This document shows, one piece after another, positions 9,124-17,819 of a DNA stretch of 64,000 nt (position 1 is its first letter; each line of letters starts with the position of its first letter). The translations under genes and the position numbers were made by a program. The notes beneath the pieces are model-generated. The model was given only the letters and a program-made list of their open reading frames with translations, was not told the origin of the DNA and made no database searches. This DNA comes from Streptomyces sp. TS71-3 (GTDB lineage: Bacteria; Actinomycetota; Actinomycetes; Streptomycetales; Streptomycetaceae): positions 248,001 through 312,000 of the forward strand of contig NZ_BNEL01000003.1 of NCBI RefSeq assembly GCF_018327685.1. The letters run 5' to 3'.

Positions 9124-10071
9124 TCATGGCGGCGGCCCGCCGAGGAGCCGGTCCAGGGGTACGTCGGCGGTGACCGTCACCGCGGACGGCGCGAGGTCGG
9201 ACGGCGCCGGCATGGCGCTGCCGGGCAGCCGTACGGCCGCCGCGCCGTGGGCGGTGGAGGAGGCGAGCGCGTCCGGCCCGGTGCCGCCCGCGATCAGGAA
9301 ACCGGCGAGCGAGGCGTCCCCGGCGCCGACGTCGCTGCGTACGGCGCCGGCGGGCGCGCTCGCGTACCAGGCGCCCGAGGCGCCGACGAGGAGCTGGCCG
9401 GCGGCGCCCAGGCTGGCGAGCACGGATCGGGCGCCGAGGGAGCGCAGTTCCTCGGCCGCTTGGAGGGCGTCGCCCACGGTGACCAGCGGCCGGCGGACCG
9501 CGGCGGACAACTCGGCGGCGTTGGGCTTGACGACGTCCGGTCCTCCGCGCACCGCCGCCAGCAGCGCCGGTCCGGAGGTGTCGACGGCGATCCGGGCGCC
9601 TGCCGCGTGGGCGCGGGCCACCAGCTGCCCGTACCAGTCGGGTCCGAGGCCCAGGGGCAGGCTGCCGCAGCAGGCGATCCAGCCGGCGCCCGGGGACCGC
9701 TCCGTCACGGCACGCAGCAGCGCCTCTGCTTCTTCGGGGGTGAGTTCCGGACCGGGCGCGTTGATCTTCGTGAGGGTGCCGTCGGGTTCGGCGAGCGAGA
9801 TGTTCGACCGGGTCAGGCCGGCGACGGTGACGGGGGCCACCTCGATGCCCTGGGCGGCGAGGAGGTCGGCGACCAGGGCGCCGGGTGCGCCGCCGAGGGG
9901 GAGGACGGCGACAGTGCGGCGGCCGGCGGCGGCGACCGCACGGGAGACGTTCACGCCCTTGCCGCCGGGGTCCATGCGCTCGCCCGTGGCGCGGACGATC
10001 GTGCCGCGGTCCAGGCAGGGCATCTCGTACGTGCGGTCCAGGGAGGGGTTGGGCGTCACGGTGAGGATCAT
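9124..10071 (-). CDS. fruK: 1-phosphofructokinase (FruK)
   Basis: The protein has 315 residues of the PfkB/ribokinase fold. It phosphorylates fructose-1-phosphate from FruA to fructose-1,6-bisphosphate. Visible signatures are VTPNPSLDRTY at the start, DPGGKGVNVSRA (34-45), VVKPNAAEL (180-188), and the C-terminal PfkB signature DVGAGDASLAGFL with catalytic Asp252. The start codon overlaps the fruR stop by the 4 bp ATGA, implying translational coupling. Confidence 0.95.
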   Translation of the reverse strand: MILTVTPNPSLDRTYEMPCLDRGTIVRATGERMDPGGKGVNVSRAVAAAGRRTVAVLPLGGAPGALVADLLAAQGIEVAPVTVAGLTRSNISLAEPDGTLTKINAPGPELTPEEAEALLRAVTERSPGAGWIACCGSLPLGLGPDWYGQLVARAHAAGARIAVDTSGPALLAAVRGGPDVVKPNAAELSAAVRRPLVTVGDALQAAEELRSLGARSVLASLGAAGQLLVGASGAWYASAPAGAVRSDVGAGDASLAGFLIAGGTGPDALASSTAHGAAAVRLPGSAMPAPSDLAPSAVTVTADVPLDRLLGGPPP

Positions 10072-10877
10072 GCGGGGGCTCCCCCGCCGGCCGTCTCCGG
10101 CCGGAGGCCGTCAGGGGGGACACGGAGGACCTGGGTGCCGGCACGCGCGATGGCGGCGGCGTCCAGCGGGGACAGGCCGGTGTCGGTGATGAGCAGGTCG
10201 ACGTCGCCGAAGTGGGCGAAGCGCGCGAAGTGCTCCTGCCGGTGCTTGGTCGAGTCGGCGAGCAGCACGACGCGCCGGGCCGCGGCGACGGCGGCGCGCT
10301 TCACCGCGGCCTCCGCCAGGTCCGGCGTGGTGAGGCCGCCCTCGGCGGAGAAGCCGTTGGCGGCGACGAAGAGGACGTCGGCGCGGATCTCGGCGTAGGC
10401 CCGCAGCGCCCAGGCGTCGACGGCGGCACGGGTGCGGTGGCGGACCCGGCCGCCCACGAGGTGGAGCTGGATGCCGGGATGGTCGGCGAGCCGGGCCGCG
10501 GTCGGCAGGCTGTGCGTGACGACCGTCAACTCCGACTCCAGCGGCAGCGAGGCGGCCAGCCTGGCCACCGTCGTCCCGGCGTCCAGGATGACGCTGCCGT
10601 CGGACGGGAGCTCGCTGAGCGCGGCGCGGGCGATGCGGTCCTTCTGCTCGGCCGCGGTTCCCTCGCGCTGGGCGAGGTCGGGCTCGAAGTCGAGGCGCTC
10701 GGCGGGGATGGCGCCCCCGTGGACACGGCGGAGGAGGCCCGCGCGGTCCAGGGCCTTCAGGTCGCGGCGGATGGTCTCCGCGGTGACCTGGAAGGTGTCG
10801 CTGAGCGACAGCACGTCGACGCGGCCGCCCTCACGGGCGAGCTTGAGGATCTCCTGTTGCCGCTCCTGTGCGTACAT
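10068..10877 (-). CDS. fruR: DeoR family repressor of the fructose operon (FruR)
   Basis: The protein has 269 residues from ATG 10877 (MYAQERQQEILKLAREGGRV). An N-terminal DeoR winged HTH (about 1-57, TFQVTAETIRRDLKALDRAGLLRRVHGGA) precedes a sugar-phosphate sensor domain (DGSVILDAGTTVARLA, TPDLAEAAVKRA). It is the first gene of fruR-fruK-fruA, so it probably represses its own operon, with fructose-1-phosphate the expected inducer by family precedent. Candidate operator repeats lie about 190 bp upstream. Confidence 0.92.
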   Translation of the reverse strand: MYAQERQQEILKLAREGGRVDVLSLSDTFQVTAETIRRDLKALDRAGLLRRVHGGAIPAERLDFEPDLAQREGTAAEQKDRIARAALSELPSDGSVILDAGTTVARLAASLPLESELTVVTHSLPTAARLADHPGIQLHLVGGRVRHRTRAAVDAWALRAYAEIRADVLFVAANGFSAEGGLTTPDLAEAAVKRAAVAAARRVVLLADSTKHRQEHFARFAHFGDVDLLITDTGLSPLDAAAIARAGTQVLRVPPDGLRPETAGGGAPA

Positions 10878-11062
10878 CTGCGGGCGCTGTTCCGTTCCGC
10901 CGTTCCGTTCGGGTGATCGCACCGGGCTCCCGATCGCTCCGGTTGTGCCGGGCTTCGGACGGGGACGTGCTTCGGCCGTCCGTGTCCGAAGGTGTGGGTT
11001 TCCGGTGGAGCGTAGGGGTTGTGGCCTCGCAAGTAAATACGTTCGGACGTCGATCAGACCCA

Positions 11063-11103
11063 AACGGGCACGAACGGGCACCCCTCAGGGACCATACGGG
11101 CAC
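11063..11103. promoter_or_regulatory. Candidate regulatory repeats upstream of fruR
   Basis: AACGGGCAC occurs at 11063-11071 and 11073-11081, and TACGGGCAC at 11095-11103. The first two are exactly 10 bp apart, one helical turn. DeoR proteins often use short direct repeats, so this is a candidate FruR site; the distance to the fruR start makes it tentative. Confidence 0.3.
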
Positions 11104-11222
11104 AGGGCGGGGTCAGGCCGGACCGCGACGCCCGGGTACGCCCGGGATCTGGGGCGCCAGCTGGCAAGGCGTGAGCGGACGGCCGCCCACTCGGACATCG
11201 GACGACACGATTCCGGAAAGGC

Positions 11223-11280
11223 GCGAGCCCCGACGCCGGGGGGAGGGCGCCGGGGCTCGCTGGGGGGCCAGGCCCCCCAG
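11223..11280 (-). terminator. Double hairpin terminating hrdD
   Basis: A 10-bp stem GCGAGCCCCG/CGGGGCTCGC (11223-11232 with 11251-11260) is immediately followed by a near-perfect palindrome TGGGGGGCC-A-GGCCCCCCA at 11261-11279. It lies 3' of hrdD and upstream of fruR and can insulate the two. Confidence 0.65.
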
Positions 11281-11362
11281 GAGCGCTGCGGTGACGGGGG
11301 AATCCTCCGCAGCGCTGGTCTTGGTTGTGGTGTCCGTACGGTATGGGGCCGGCGCGCGATCC

Positions 11363-11530
11363 GTCAGGTCGCCGCGCTCGACCCGTTTCAGGCCAACGCC
11401 TCGACCGGTTCAGGCCGCCGCTTCCGGCCGGTTCAGGCCACGGCGTCCAGCTCAGGCCGAAGCGTCCGACCGGATTCGGGCCGCCGGCCCGCCGGGCCCG
11501 ACCCGGCTCAGGCCGCCGCGTCGAACCCGG
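11363..11530 (-). repeat. Degenerate array of about seven units derived from the hrdD 3' end
   Basis: The 3' end of hrdD reads on the + strand CTCAGGCCGCCGCGTCGAAC (11507 on). Units of 19-33 bp with the same TCAGGCC... core precede it at about 11363, 11387, 11409, 11432, 11451 and 11474. Each therefore carries a copy of the gene's last Ala codons and TGA stop. Confidence 0.65.
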
Positions 11531-12515
11531 TGTCCCGGGCCAGCTTCTTCAGCTCCAGCAGGGCGTGCTTCTCGATCTGGCGGATGCGCTCACGGGTGAG
11601 GCCGTGCTCCTTGCCGACCTCGGTGAGGGTGCGCTCCCGGCCGTCCTCGATGCCGTACCGCATCTTGATGATGGACGCGGTGCGGTCGTCGAGCCGGCTG
11701 ATCAGCTCGTCGAGCTCCTCGCTGCGCAGCAGCGTCAGCACGGACTGCTCGGGGGAGACGGCGGAGGTGTCCTCCAGCAGGTCCCCGAACTGGGTCTCGC
11801 CCTCGTCGTCCACCGACATGTTCAGCGAGACCGGGTCGCGGGCCCAGTCGAGGACGTCGACGACGCGCTCCGGGTTGGTGCCCAGCTCGACCGCCACCTC
11901 CTCCGGCTCCGGGTCGCGGCCGTGCTCGCGGTTGAACTCGCGCTGCACGCGGCGGATGCGGCCCAGCTCCTCCACGAGGTGGACGGGGAGCCGGATGGTG
12001 CGGGACTGGTCGGCTATCGACCGGGTGATCGCCTGGCGGATCCACCAGGTCGCGTAGGTCGAGAACTTGAAGCCCTTGCGGTAGTCGAACTTCTCCACGG
12101 CGCGGACCAGACCTGCGTTCCCCTCCTGGATGAGGTCGAGCAGCGGCAGGCCGCTGCGCGGGTAGCGGCGCGCGACGGCGACGACGAGACGCAGGTTGGA
12201 CCGGATGAAGATGTCCTTGGCGCGCTCCGACTCGGCGATCAGCGCGTGCAGCTCCTCGCGGGTGGCAGCGGCCTTCTCGGCCGCCTTGCTCTCCACTTCT
12301 CCGTCGAGAACCTGCCGGGCATACACACCCGCCTCGATGATTTGCGACAGCTCGACTTCCTTGGCGGCGTCGAGCAGCGGTGTACGCGCGATCTCGTCGA
12401 GGTACATGCCGACCAGGTCGCGGTCGGCGACCTCGCCGCCTACGGCGCGAACACTGCTTGCCGTCTCAGAGCCACCCGAGGTGGACTGGCGACGGGCGAC
12501 GGCACGGGTTGCCAT
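11508..12515 (-). CDS. hrdD: Principal-like (group 2) RNA polymerase sigma factor HrdD
   Basis: The protein has 335 residues. Region 1.2 is DLVGMYLDEIARTPLL; region 2 contains DLIQEGNAGLVRAVEKFDYR and FSTYATWWIRQAI; region 4 ends LTRERIRQIEKHALLELKKL. It lacks the long N-terminal extension of the essential HrdB. Opening MATRAVARRQS and ending ARDTGFDAAA, it matches HrdD as I remember it rather than HrdA or HrdC. HrdD directs RNA polymerase to HrdB-like promoters and is dispensable in S. coelicolor. AAGGGAGC precedes the ATG, and a sigma-R promoter lies 135 bp upstream. Confidence 0.9.
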   Translation of the reverse strand: MATRAVARRQSTSGGSETASSVRAVGGEVADRDLVGMYLDEIARTPLLDAAKEVELSQIIEAGVYARQVLDGEVESKAAEKAAATREELHALIAESERAKDIFIRSNLRLVVAVARRYPRSGLPLLDLIQEGNAGLVRAVEKFDYRKGFKFSTYATWWIRQAITRSIADQSRTIRLPVHLVEELGRIRRVQREFNREHGRDPEPEEVAVELGTNPERVVDVLDWARDPVSLNMSVDDEGETQFGDLLEDTSAVSPEQSVLTLLRSEELDELISRLDDRTASIIKMRYGIEDGRERTLTEVGKEHGLTRERIRQIEKHALLELKKLARDTGFDAAA

Positions 12516-12650
12516 GCGTGCTCCCTTACGGTGGTCAGGTCGGTACTCAGCGGTTGTTCGGTAGGCTCGGTTGTTTCAGCGGTGCTCAAGCGGTACGTGC
12601 GTTGTCCATCGGTGCCCGACACCGCTCGGGTGCCCTCCATCCGAAGGAAA

Positions 12651-12678
12651 CAACGACTGGAATCCGGACAGAATTCCC
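12651..12678 (-). promoter_or_regulatory. Sigma-R type promoter for hrdD
   Basis: On the minus strand GGGAAT (12678-12673) is followed by exactly 18 bp and GTTG (12654-12651), a perfect fit to the thiol-stress sigma-R consensus GGGAAT-N18-GTT. In S. coelicolor hrdD is a known sigma-R target. The -10 element lies about 135 bp upstream of the hrdD start. The divergent GNAT gene begins about 60 bp away on the other side. Confidence 0.85.
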
Positions 12679-12738
12679 AACCCGCCGGTCGAATTTTCTG
12701 ATCATGCAGTACCCTGTCCCCTCACACCGGGAGACGCC

Positions 12739-13260
12739 TTGTCCACCCACCCCTCGGAAGTGCAGGTCAGAACCGGCCGTACCGCCGACCTCCCCGCGCT
12801 CACGGACATCTACAACCACTACGTCCGCGAGACGGCCATCACCTTCGACACCGCCGTCTTCAGCCCCGAGGAACGGCAACCGTGGCTCCTCTCCCACCCT
12901 GAAGACGGCCCGCACCGCCTCCTGGTTGCCCGGGACGGCACATCGGGTGAACTCCTCGGATACGCCACATCCAGCCCGTTCCGCGCGAAGCCCTCGTACT
13001 CCACCTCCGTCGAGGTCAGCGTGTACCTGGCACCGGACGCGGTCGGGCGCGGCGTCGGCACCCTCCTCTACAAGCACCTCTTCGAGGCTCTCGCCGACGA
13101 GGACGTGCACCGCGCCTACGCCGGCATCGCCCAGCCGAACGTCCCCTCCACGCGGCTCCACGAGCGGTTCGGCTTCCGGCACCTCGGGACGTACCGGGAG
13201 GTGGGCCGGAAGTTCGGCAGGTACTGGGACGTGGCCTGGTACGAGAAGGCCCTGCCCTAA
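12739..13260 (+). CDS. GNAT N-acetyltransferase, phosphinothricin acetyltransferase-like
   Basis: The protein has 173 residues from TTG 12739, with GGGAGA 5-8 bp upstream. It opens VRTGRTADLPALTDIYNHYVRETAITFDT, typical of the Pat/Bar subgroup. The acetyl-CoA loop is YLAPDAVGRGVGTLLYKHLF, followed by AGIAQPNVPSTRLHERFGFRHLGTYREVGRKFG. Family members acetylate phosphinothricin, methionine sulfoximine or amino-acid analogues; the actual substrate cannot be told. It is divergent from hrdD. Confidence 0.88.
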   Translation: MSTHPSEVQVRTGRTADLPALTDIYNHYVRETAITFDTAVFSPEERQPWLLSHPEDGPHRLLVARDGTSGELLGYATSSPFRAKPSYSTSVEVSVYLAPDAVGRGVGTLLYKHLFEALADEDVHRAYAGIAQPNVPSTRLHERFGFRHLGTYREVGRKFGRYWDVAWYEKALP

Positions 13261-13366
13261 GCGCCGCGCCCACCCCGCCTGCCCCGTCCGCCGCGGGAGG
13301 CCCGCTTGGGTATTCGGATATACAGCCTTGTTACGTATGGCGCCGGCCGGTCCCTACAGTGGTGGC

Positions 13367-13942
13367 ATGACTACGGCTCCCGCACCACGCCCCGTACCGG
13401 GGCAGCAGGCCGACGGACCGCGGCGCCCCGCCTCCGGGCAGGGCACCGCGGACGGCGAGCGGGAGCCGCGCTGGCTCGACGAGGAGCAGCAGCGCGTCTG
13501 GCAGTCCTTCATGAACGCCGCCATGCTGCTCGACGACCACCTGGACCGCCAGCTCCAGCGTGACGCGGGCATGCCGCACCTCTACTACGGCCTGCTGGTA
13601 CGGCTCTCCGAGGCGCCCCGGCGGCGGCTGCGGATGACGGAGCTGGCACGCCGGGTCAAGATCACCCGCTCCCGGCTCTCGCACGCCGTCGCGCGCCTGG
13701 AGGACCACGGCTGGGTGCGGCGGGAGGACTGCCCCTCGGACAAGCGCGGCCAGCTCGCCGTCCTCACGGACGAGGGCCGCGCGGTCCTGGAGAGCGCGGC
13801 GCCCGGCCATGTGGAGGCCGTACGGCACGCACTCTTCGATCGGCTCACCCGCGAGCAGCAGCGGGCGCTCGGGGAGATCATGCAGACGGTGGCGGAGGGG
13901 CTTGAGCCGTCGTATGGGGCGGATCTGCCTTGGCTCCGCTGA
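13367..13942 (+). CDS. MarR family transcriptional regulator
   Basis: The protein has 191 residues from ATG 13367. A disordered N-terminus of about 35 residues is followed by the MarR fold: dimer helix (WQSFMNAAMLLDDHLDRQL), winged HTH (RLRMTELARRVKITRSRLSHAVARLEDHGWVRRE) and wing (CPSDKRGQLAVLTDEGRAVL). TACAGT lies just 6 bp before the ATG, consistent with a leaderless transcript. No divergent partner suggests a target. The second MITE copy begins about 50 bp past the stop. Confidence 0.88.
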   Translation: MTTAPAPRPVPGQQADGPRRPASGQGTADGEREPRWLDEEQQRVWQSFMNAAMLLDDHLDRQLQRDAGMPHLYYGLLVRLSEAPRRRLRMTELARRVKITRSRLSHAVARLEDHGWVRREDCPSDKRGQLAVLTDEGRAVLESAAPGHVEAVRHALFDRLTREQQRALGEIMQTVAEGLEPSYGADLPWLR

Positions 13943-13992
13943 GGGTTCCTCGCGGGGCGCAGCCGAAAACTACAGGGGTGCCCCTCGTCGGC

Positions 13993-14226
13993 TAGGTCGT
14001 GTCCGGCGGATCTTCGTGGGCCCGCGACTCCCCCACTGCCTGAAGGGCGTGGGTGGGGGTACCTCCCACGCCGGTTCAGGGCAGTGGGGGAGTGCCCCCA
14101 GCACCGCACCTCGCCGCGTTGTCGGAGTCATCCGGGTACGCCCAGTACGAGGATGATCCTCCGCCTTGCGATGCACGGCACCAGACGCCGCAGGCTGATC
14201 CACGAAGATCCGCCGGACACGACCTA
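13993..14226. mobile_element. 234-bp IS630-type MITE, copy 2
   Basis: It has the same length, orientation and terminal inverted repeats as copy 1, with three base differences (231 of 234 match). It is again bounded C-TA...TA-G, a CTAG target. It sits in the 3' intergenic region after the MarR gene and interrupts nothing recognisable. Confidence 0.8.
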
Positions 14227-14227
14227 G

Positions 14228-14775
14228 TGGCGATCTGACAGGTTCGCCGTGGCTCGTCGCGCAGTTCCCCGCGCCCCTTGAAAACGGGGCTACGCCCCGG
14301 GTCCGGCCCGGGGTGACCCTCACGGCCGGTGACGAACTGACCGTTTCGCGGTGGTTGCTCGCGCAGTTCCCCGCGCCCCTTGCAAACGGGGCTACGCCCC
14401 GATCCGCCCCGCGGGGTGCCACTGGCCGGCCAGTAGCGATCTGACAGGTTCGCCGTGGCTTGTCGGGCAGTTCCCCGCGCCCCTTGAGAACGGGGCTGCA
14501 CCCCGATCAGGGGACGGGGTGGGTATCTCCCACGCATGTAAGGCAGTGGGGAGCGATCAGCCACGACCAAGCGGCATCCAAGCAACGACCGCGAGTGGCA
14601 CGGCCTGATCAGGGGCGCGGGGAACTGCGCGAAGAGCCGCGGCGGGCCGAGAGCCAACCGACCACCGCACGAGACAAGGCCCCATAAGGGGCGCGGGGAA
14701 CTGCGCGAGAAGCGGCCACCACACGACCGCCGGCCCCGAAGGGCAGGACCCCGGAAGGGGCGCGGGGCGTTGGCC
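14228..14775. repeat. Cluster of Streptomyces intergenic repeats
   Basis: This is a non-coding stretch of about 550 bp. Three direct copies of a module of about 65 bp (containing GCAGTTCCCCGCGCCCCTTG followed by AACGGGGCTACGCCCC) occur at about 14231, 14344 and 14433. Inverted copies (GGGGCGCGGGGAACTGCGCG) lie near 14612, 14692 and 14757. A partial copy of the MITE's inner palindrome lies at about 14517-14552. No gene is seen. Confidence 0.75.
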
Positions 14776-14807
14776 TCGCACCCCCTCCGGGGTCCCGGAT
14801 GCACCGG

Positions 14808-16400
14808 TCAGTGGGCGATGACCGGTACGTGCACGTCGTCCGGTGCCCCGGCTCCGGCCTCCCCCGACCGGGCACCCCCCTCCGTGGAGCCGGACGCGGC
14901 CGGAGCCCCCGTCCCCGGGCGCCCGGTGGTGACGAAGGTGAACGCGATCACCGACGCGGCAACCAGAATCCCGACGGCCACCCAGATCGCGCTGGTGTAC
15001 CCGTGCACCATCCCCTGCAGCTGGACCAGCTGCCGAGCCGACCGGCTGGTCGCCCCCGCGGCGTGCGCCGCGAGGTACGACGTGGTCGCGGACGCCGCGA
15101 TCGTGTTCAGCAGCGCCGTACCGATCGCGCCGCCGACCTGCTGGGACGTGTTCACCATCGCCGAGGCGACACCCGCGTCCCGCGCCTGGACACCGTGCGT
15201 GGCCAGCGACATGGCCGGCATGAACGCCGTACCCATACCCAGGCCGAGCAGCAGCATCGCCGGAAGCAGCAGCCCCGCGTACGAGGAGCCGACGGTCATC
15301 TGCGTGAGCAGCAGCATGCCGATCGCGGCGAGCAGGAAGCCCGGACCCATCAGCAGCCGCGGTGCGACGCGGGTCATCAGCCGGGCACCGATCTGCGTGG
15401 ACCCCGCGATCATGCCCGCGATCATGGGCAGGAAGGCGAAGCCCGTCTGGACCGGCGAGTAGCCCTTCACGATCTGGAGGTAGAAGGTCAGGAAGAGGAA
15501 CAGGCCGAACATCCCGATGATCGCAAGACCCAGGGAGAGGTAGACACCACCGCGGTTGCGGTTGGTGACCACGCGCAGCGGCAGCAGCGGCGCCTTGACC
15601 TTCGCCTCGGTGATGGCGAACGCCACGAGCAGCACGACCGCCGCGACGAGCAGGCCGAGCGTCGTGGTGTCGGTCCAGCCGTCGGACTCGGCGCGCGTGA
15701 AGCCGTACACCAGGGACACCAGGCCGAGGGTGGCCAGCACCACGCCAGGGACGTCCAGCGGGGAGCGGTTGCGCCCGCCCGCCGGCTCGCGGATCACCAT
15801 GATCGCGCCCAGGGCGGCCACGATGGCGAACGGGACGTTCACGAAGAAGGTGTAGCGCCAGTTCAGGTACTCGGTGAGGAAGCCGCCGAGGATCAGGCCC
15901 ACGGCACCACCGCCACCGGCGATCGCACCGTAGATGCCGAACGCCTTGGCACGCTCCTTGGCGTCGGTGAACATCACCGCGAGCAGGGAGAGCGCCGCCG
16001 GCGCGAGGAGTGCGCCGAACGCGCCCTGGAGCGCGCGGGCGCCGAGCATCATGACCTCGTTCTGCGCGGCACCGCCCACCGCCGAGGCCAGGGCGAAGCC
16101 GGCGAGGCCGGTGACGAAGGCCTGCTTGCGCCCCCACAGGTCGGCGATGCGCCCGCCGAACAGCAGCAGGCCGCCGAAGGCGAGCGCGTAGGCGGTGATC
16201 ACCCACTGCCGGTTGGCGTCGGATATGCCCAGGTCGTGCTGCGCGGACGGCAGCGCGATGTTCACGATCGTCGCGTCGAGGACGACCATGAGCTGGGCCA
16301 GGGCGATGAAGAAGAGTGCGCGCCAGCGGCGATTGTCAGTGCTCGCCTGCTGCACGTGTCGTCCTTTGGAGAGGACGGTTTCGGACATGGAGGTATCCAT
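14808..16400 (-). CDS. MFS drug exporter, DHA2 (14-TM, EmrB/QacA type)
   Basis: The protein has 530 residues from ATG 16400; an in-frame ATG 12 bp later is an alternative and neither has a strong ribosome site. Motif C/A-type signatures are ALAQLMVVLDATIVNIALPSA and GGRIADLWGRKQAF, followed by about 14 hydrophobic segments and a Gly/Ala-rich cytoplasmic tail (from about residue 490). Such pumps expel cationic drugs with proton antiport. A TetR gene lies upstream on the same strand, the usual local repressor. The intervening 760 bp hold tandem repeats. Confidence 0.9.
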   Translation of the reverse strand: MDTSMSETVLSKGRHVQQASTDNRRWRALFFIALAQLMVVLDATIVNIALPSAQHDLGISDANRQWVITAYALAFGGLLLFGGRIADLWGRKQAFVTGLAGFALASAVGGAAQNEVMMLGARALQGAFGALLAPAALSLLAVMFTDAKERAKAFGIYGAIAGGGGAVGLILGGFLTEYLNWRYTFFVNVPFAIVAALGAIMVIREPAGGRNRSPLDVPGVVLATLGLVSLVYGFTRAESDGWTDTTTLGLLVAAVVLLVAFAITEAKVKAPLLPLRVVTNRNRGGVYLSLGLAIIGMFGLFLFLTFYLQIVKGYSPVQTGFAFLPMIAGMIAGSTQIGARLMTRVAPRLLMGPGFLLAAIGMLLLTQMTVGSSYAGLLLPAMLLLGLGMGTAFMPAMSLATHGVQARDAGVASAMVNTSQQVGGAIGTALLNTIAASATTSYLAAHAAGATSRSARQLVQLQGMVHGYTSAIWVAVGILVAASVIAFTFVTTGRPGTGAPAASGSTEGGARSGEAGAGAPDDVHVPVIAH

Positions 16401-16479
16401 TTCGATAGGTCGCAAGATCGTGGCGGTGTGGGAAAAAGCGACGTTGGCTGAGGGTTGGGTTGAGTGAGAGGTGACTGGC

Positions 16480-16572
16480 GCGAGTGACGCGAGTGACGCG
16501 AGTGACGTGCGTGACGCCACACACGTGAACGAAGAGGCGTGAGTGAAGAGGCGTAGATGAAGAGGGGTGAGT
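16480..16572. repeat. Short tandem repeats in the exporter's upstream region
   Basis: Four 9-bp units (GCGAGTGAC, three exact and one variant) run from 16480 to 16515. Three 14-bp units (GAAGAGGCGTGAGT and variants) run from 16531 to 16572. Both arrays lie 80-170 bp upstream of the exporter start and may bind a regulator or simply be slippage products. Confidence 0.65.
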
Positions 16573-16740
16573 GAAAGGTGAGACTCCGCTGCGCCGCGGA
16601 ACTCATCCCCGATGTGGCCGATGGGACCGGACGGGCCCGTGTGCGACGGGACCGTTCGGTGGAGGCGCCCGGGCGCCGCACTGCGCCGGGGCGGAGGTGG
16701 GACACCGGCCGGGACCGGCCGGTTCTGTTCAGCCGACCCG

Positions 16741-16949
16741 TGGGACCGGCTTTGGTGCCGCCGGAGTGGGGACCGGCTTCGGTACAGCCGACGTATGAAG
16801 GCCGGCCTCGGTTCACCCGGCCCGTGGAGGCCGGCTTCGGTTCTGCCTGCCGCCATGGAGGCCGGCTTCGGTTCTGCCTGCCCCCGTGGAGGCCGGCTTC
16901 GGTTCTGCCTGCCCCCGTGGAGGCCGGCTTCGGTGCTGCCGGCCACGGA
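16741..16949. repeat. Minisatellite with a unit of about 31 bp
   Basis: Four units of exactly 31 bp start at 16826, 16857, 16888 and 16919, each beginning GGAGGCCGGCTTCGGT. Three more degenerate units of about 27-29 bp precede them (16741, 16768, 16797). The region is intergenic between the TetR 3' end and the exporter; frames across it are repeat artefacts. Confidence 0.75.
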
Positions 16950-17159
16950 TGGCCGGAGGTCTTGGCTGCCGCCGACCCGCCGGGGGGTCGCGCCTGGTCC
17001 GCCCCCCCGTCCGGGTCCCCCTTGAGGGGGTGACCGGTGCGGGGCGGACCGGGCCGGGGCCGGGTCAGGGGTGCCGCGTCAGGGGCGGTGCCGGTTCAGG
17101 GGCGCCACCCGGGCGGTACACGCGGTACCGGGTCGGTGTGGTGCCGGCCAGGATGCCGG

Positions 17160-17819
17160 TCAGGCATGTTTTCGCAGGTCCTCCAGGGTGGCGGCCGTCC
17201 CGGCGAGTTCGGACCGGGCGGGCGCCATCAGGCCGTCCATGAAGAGCTGGAGATGGCGGTGTGCGAATCGGTCGATGCCCGAACACGCGGTGCCGGGCAG
17301 CGGTCTGGTGAGCTGGGAGAGGGCCACCATCAGGTCTCCGACGCCGATGTCGGCGCGCAGCTGACCGGCAGTGCGGGCCCGCTCCATGAGGGTGCCGACC
17401 ACGGCTTCGAGGCGGAGCCGGGACGCGGTGAGGTCCGGGTGGCTCTTGTCGAATCCGGGGTCGATCAGCGTGCAGAGCGCGCCGATCCGCTCGTCCGCCG
17501 CGGCGTGCACGAACCGCCGCAGCTCGGCGAAGGGATCGCCGCCCGCGGTGTCCGCCGCGGCGACGGCCCGCTCGGCACGGTCCGTGACGCGGTCCAGCAG
17601 CGCGACGACGACCTGCCGCACCAGCTCGATGCGGTCCGCGAAGTGGCGGTAGACCGTGGCGTTGCCGACGCCGGCCCGGCGGGCGACCTCGTCGAGCGGC
17701 ACCTCCGTGCCGTACTCGACGAACATCTCGCGGGCGGCGTTGATGATCCGCTCACGGTTGCGCGCGGCATCGGCGCGCATCCGCGGCACCTGGCGCGGCA
17801 CAGTGGTGGCGGTCGGCAC
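17160..17819 (-). CDS. TetR family transcriptional regulator
   Basis: The protein has 219 residues from GTG 17819, chosen because AAGGAG lies 7-8 bp upstream. The HTH spans about 17-60 (RERIINAAREMFVEYGTEVPLDEVARRAGVGNATVYRHFADR). The C-terminal ligand domain contains VVVALLDRVTDRAERAV and FVHAAADERIGALCTLI, the form seen with TetR_C_33-type efflux regulators. It lies directly upstream of the DHA2 exporter and is likely its repressor. Confidence 0.9.
   Translation of the reverse strand: MPTATTVPRQVPRMRADAARNRERIINAAREMFVEYGTEVPLDEVARRAGVGNATVYRHFADRIELVRQVVVALLDRVTDRAERAVAAADTAGGDPFAELRRFVHAAADERIGALCTLIDPGFDKSHPDLTASRLRLEAVVGTLMERARTAGQLRADIGVGDLMVALSQLTRPLPGTACSGIDRFAHRHLQLFMDGLMAPARSELAGTAATLEDLRKHA

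Noticed and set aside
16741..16946. N-terminal extension of the MFS exporter into the minisatellite
   Set aside because: The in-frame extension consists of translated tandem repeats; homology begins at the ATG near 16400.
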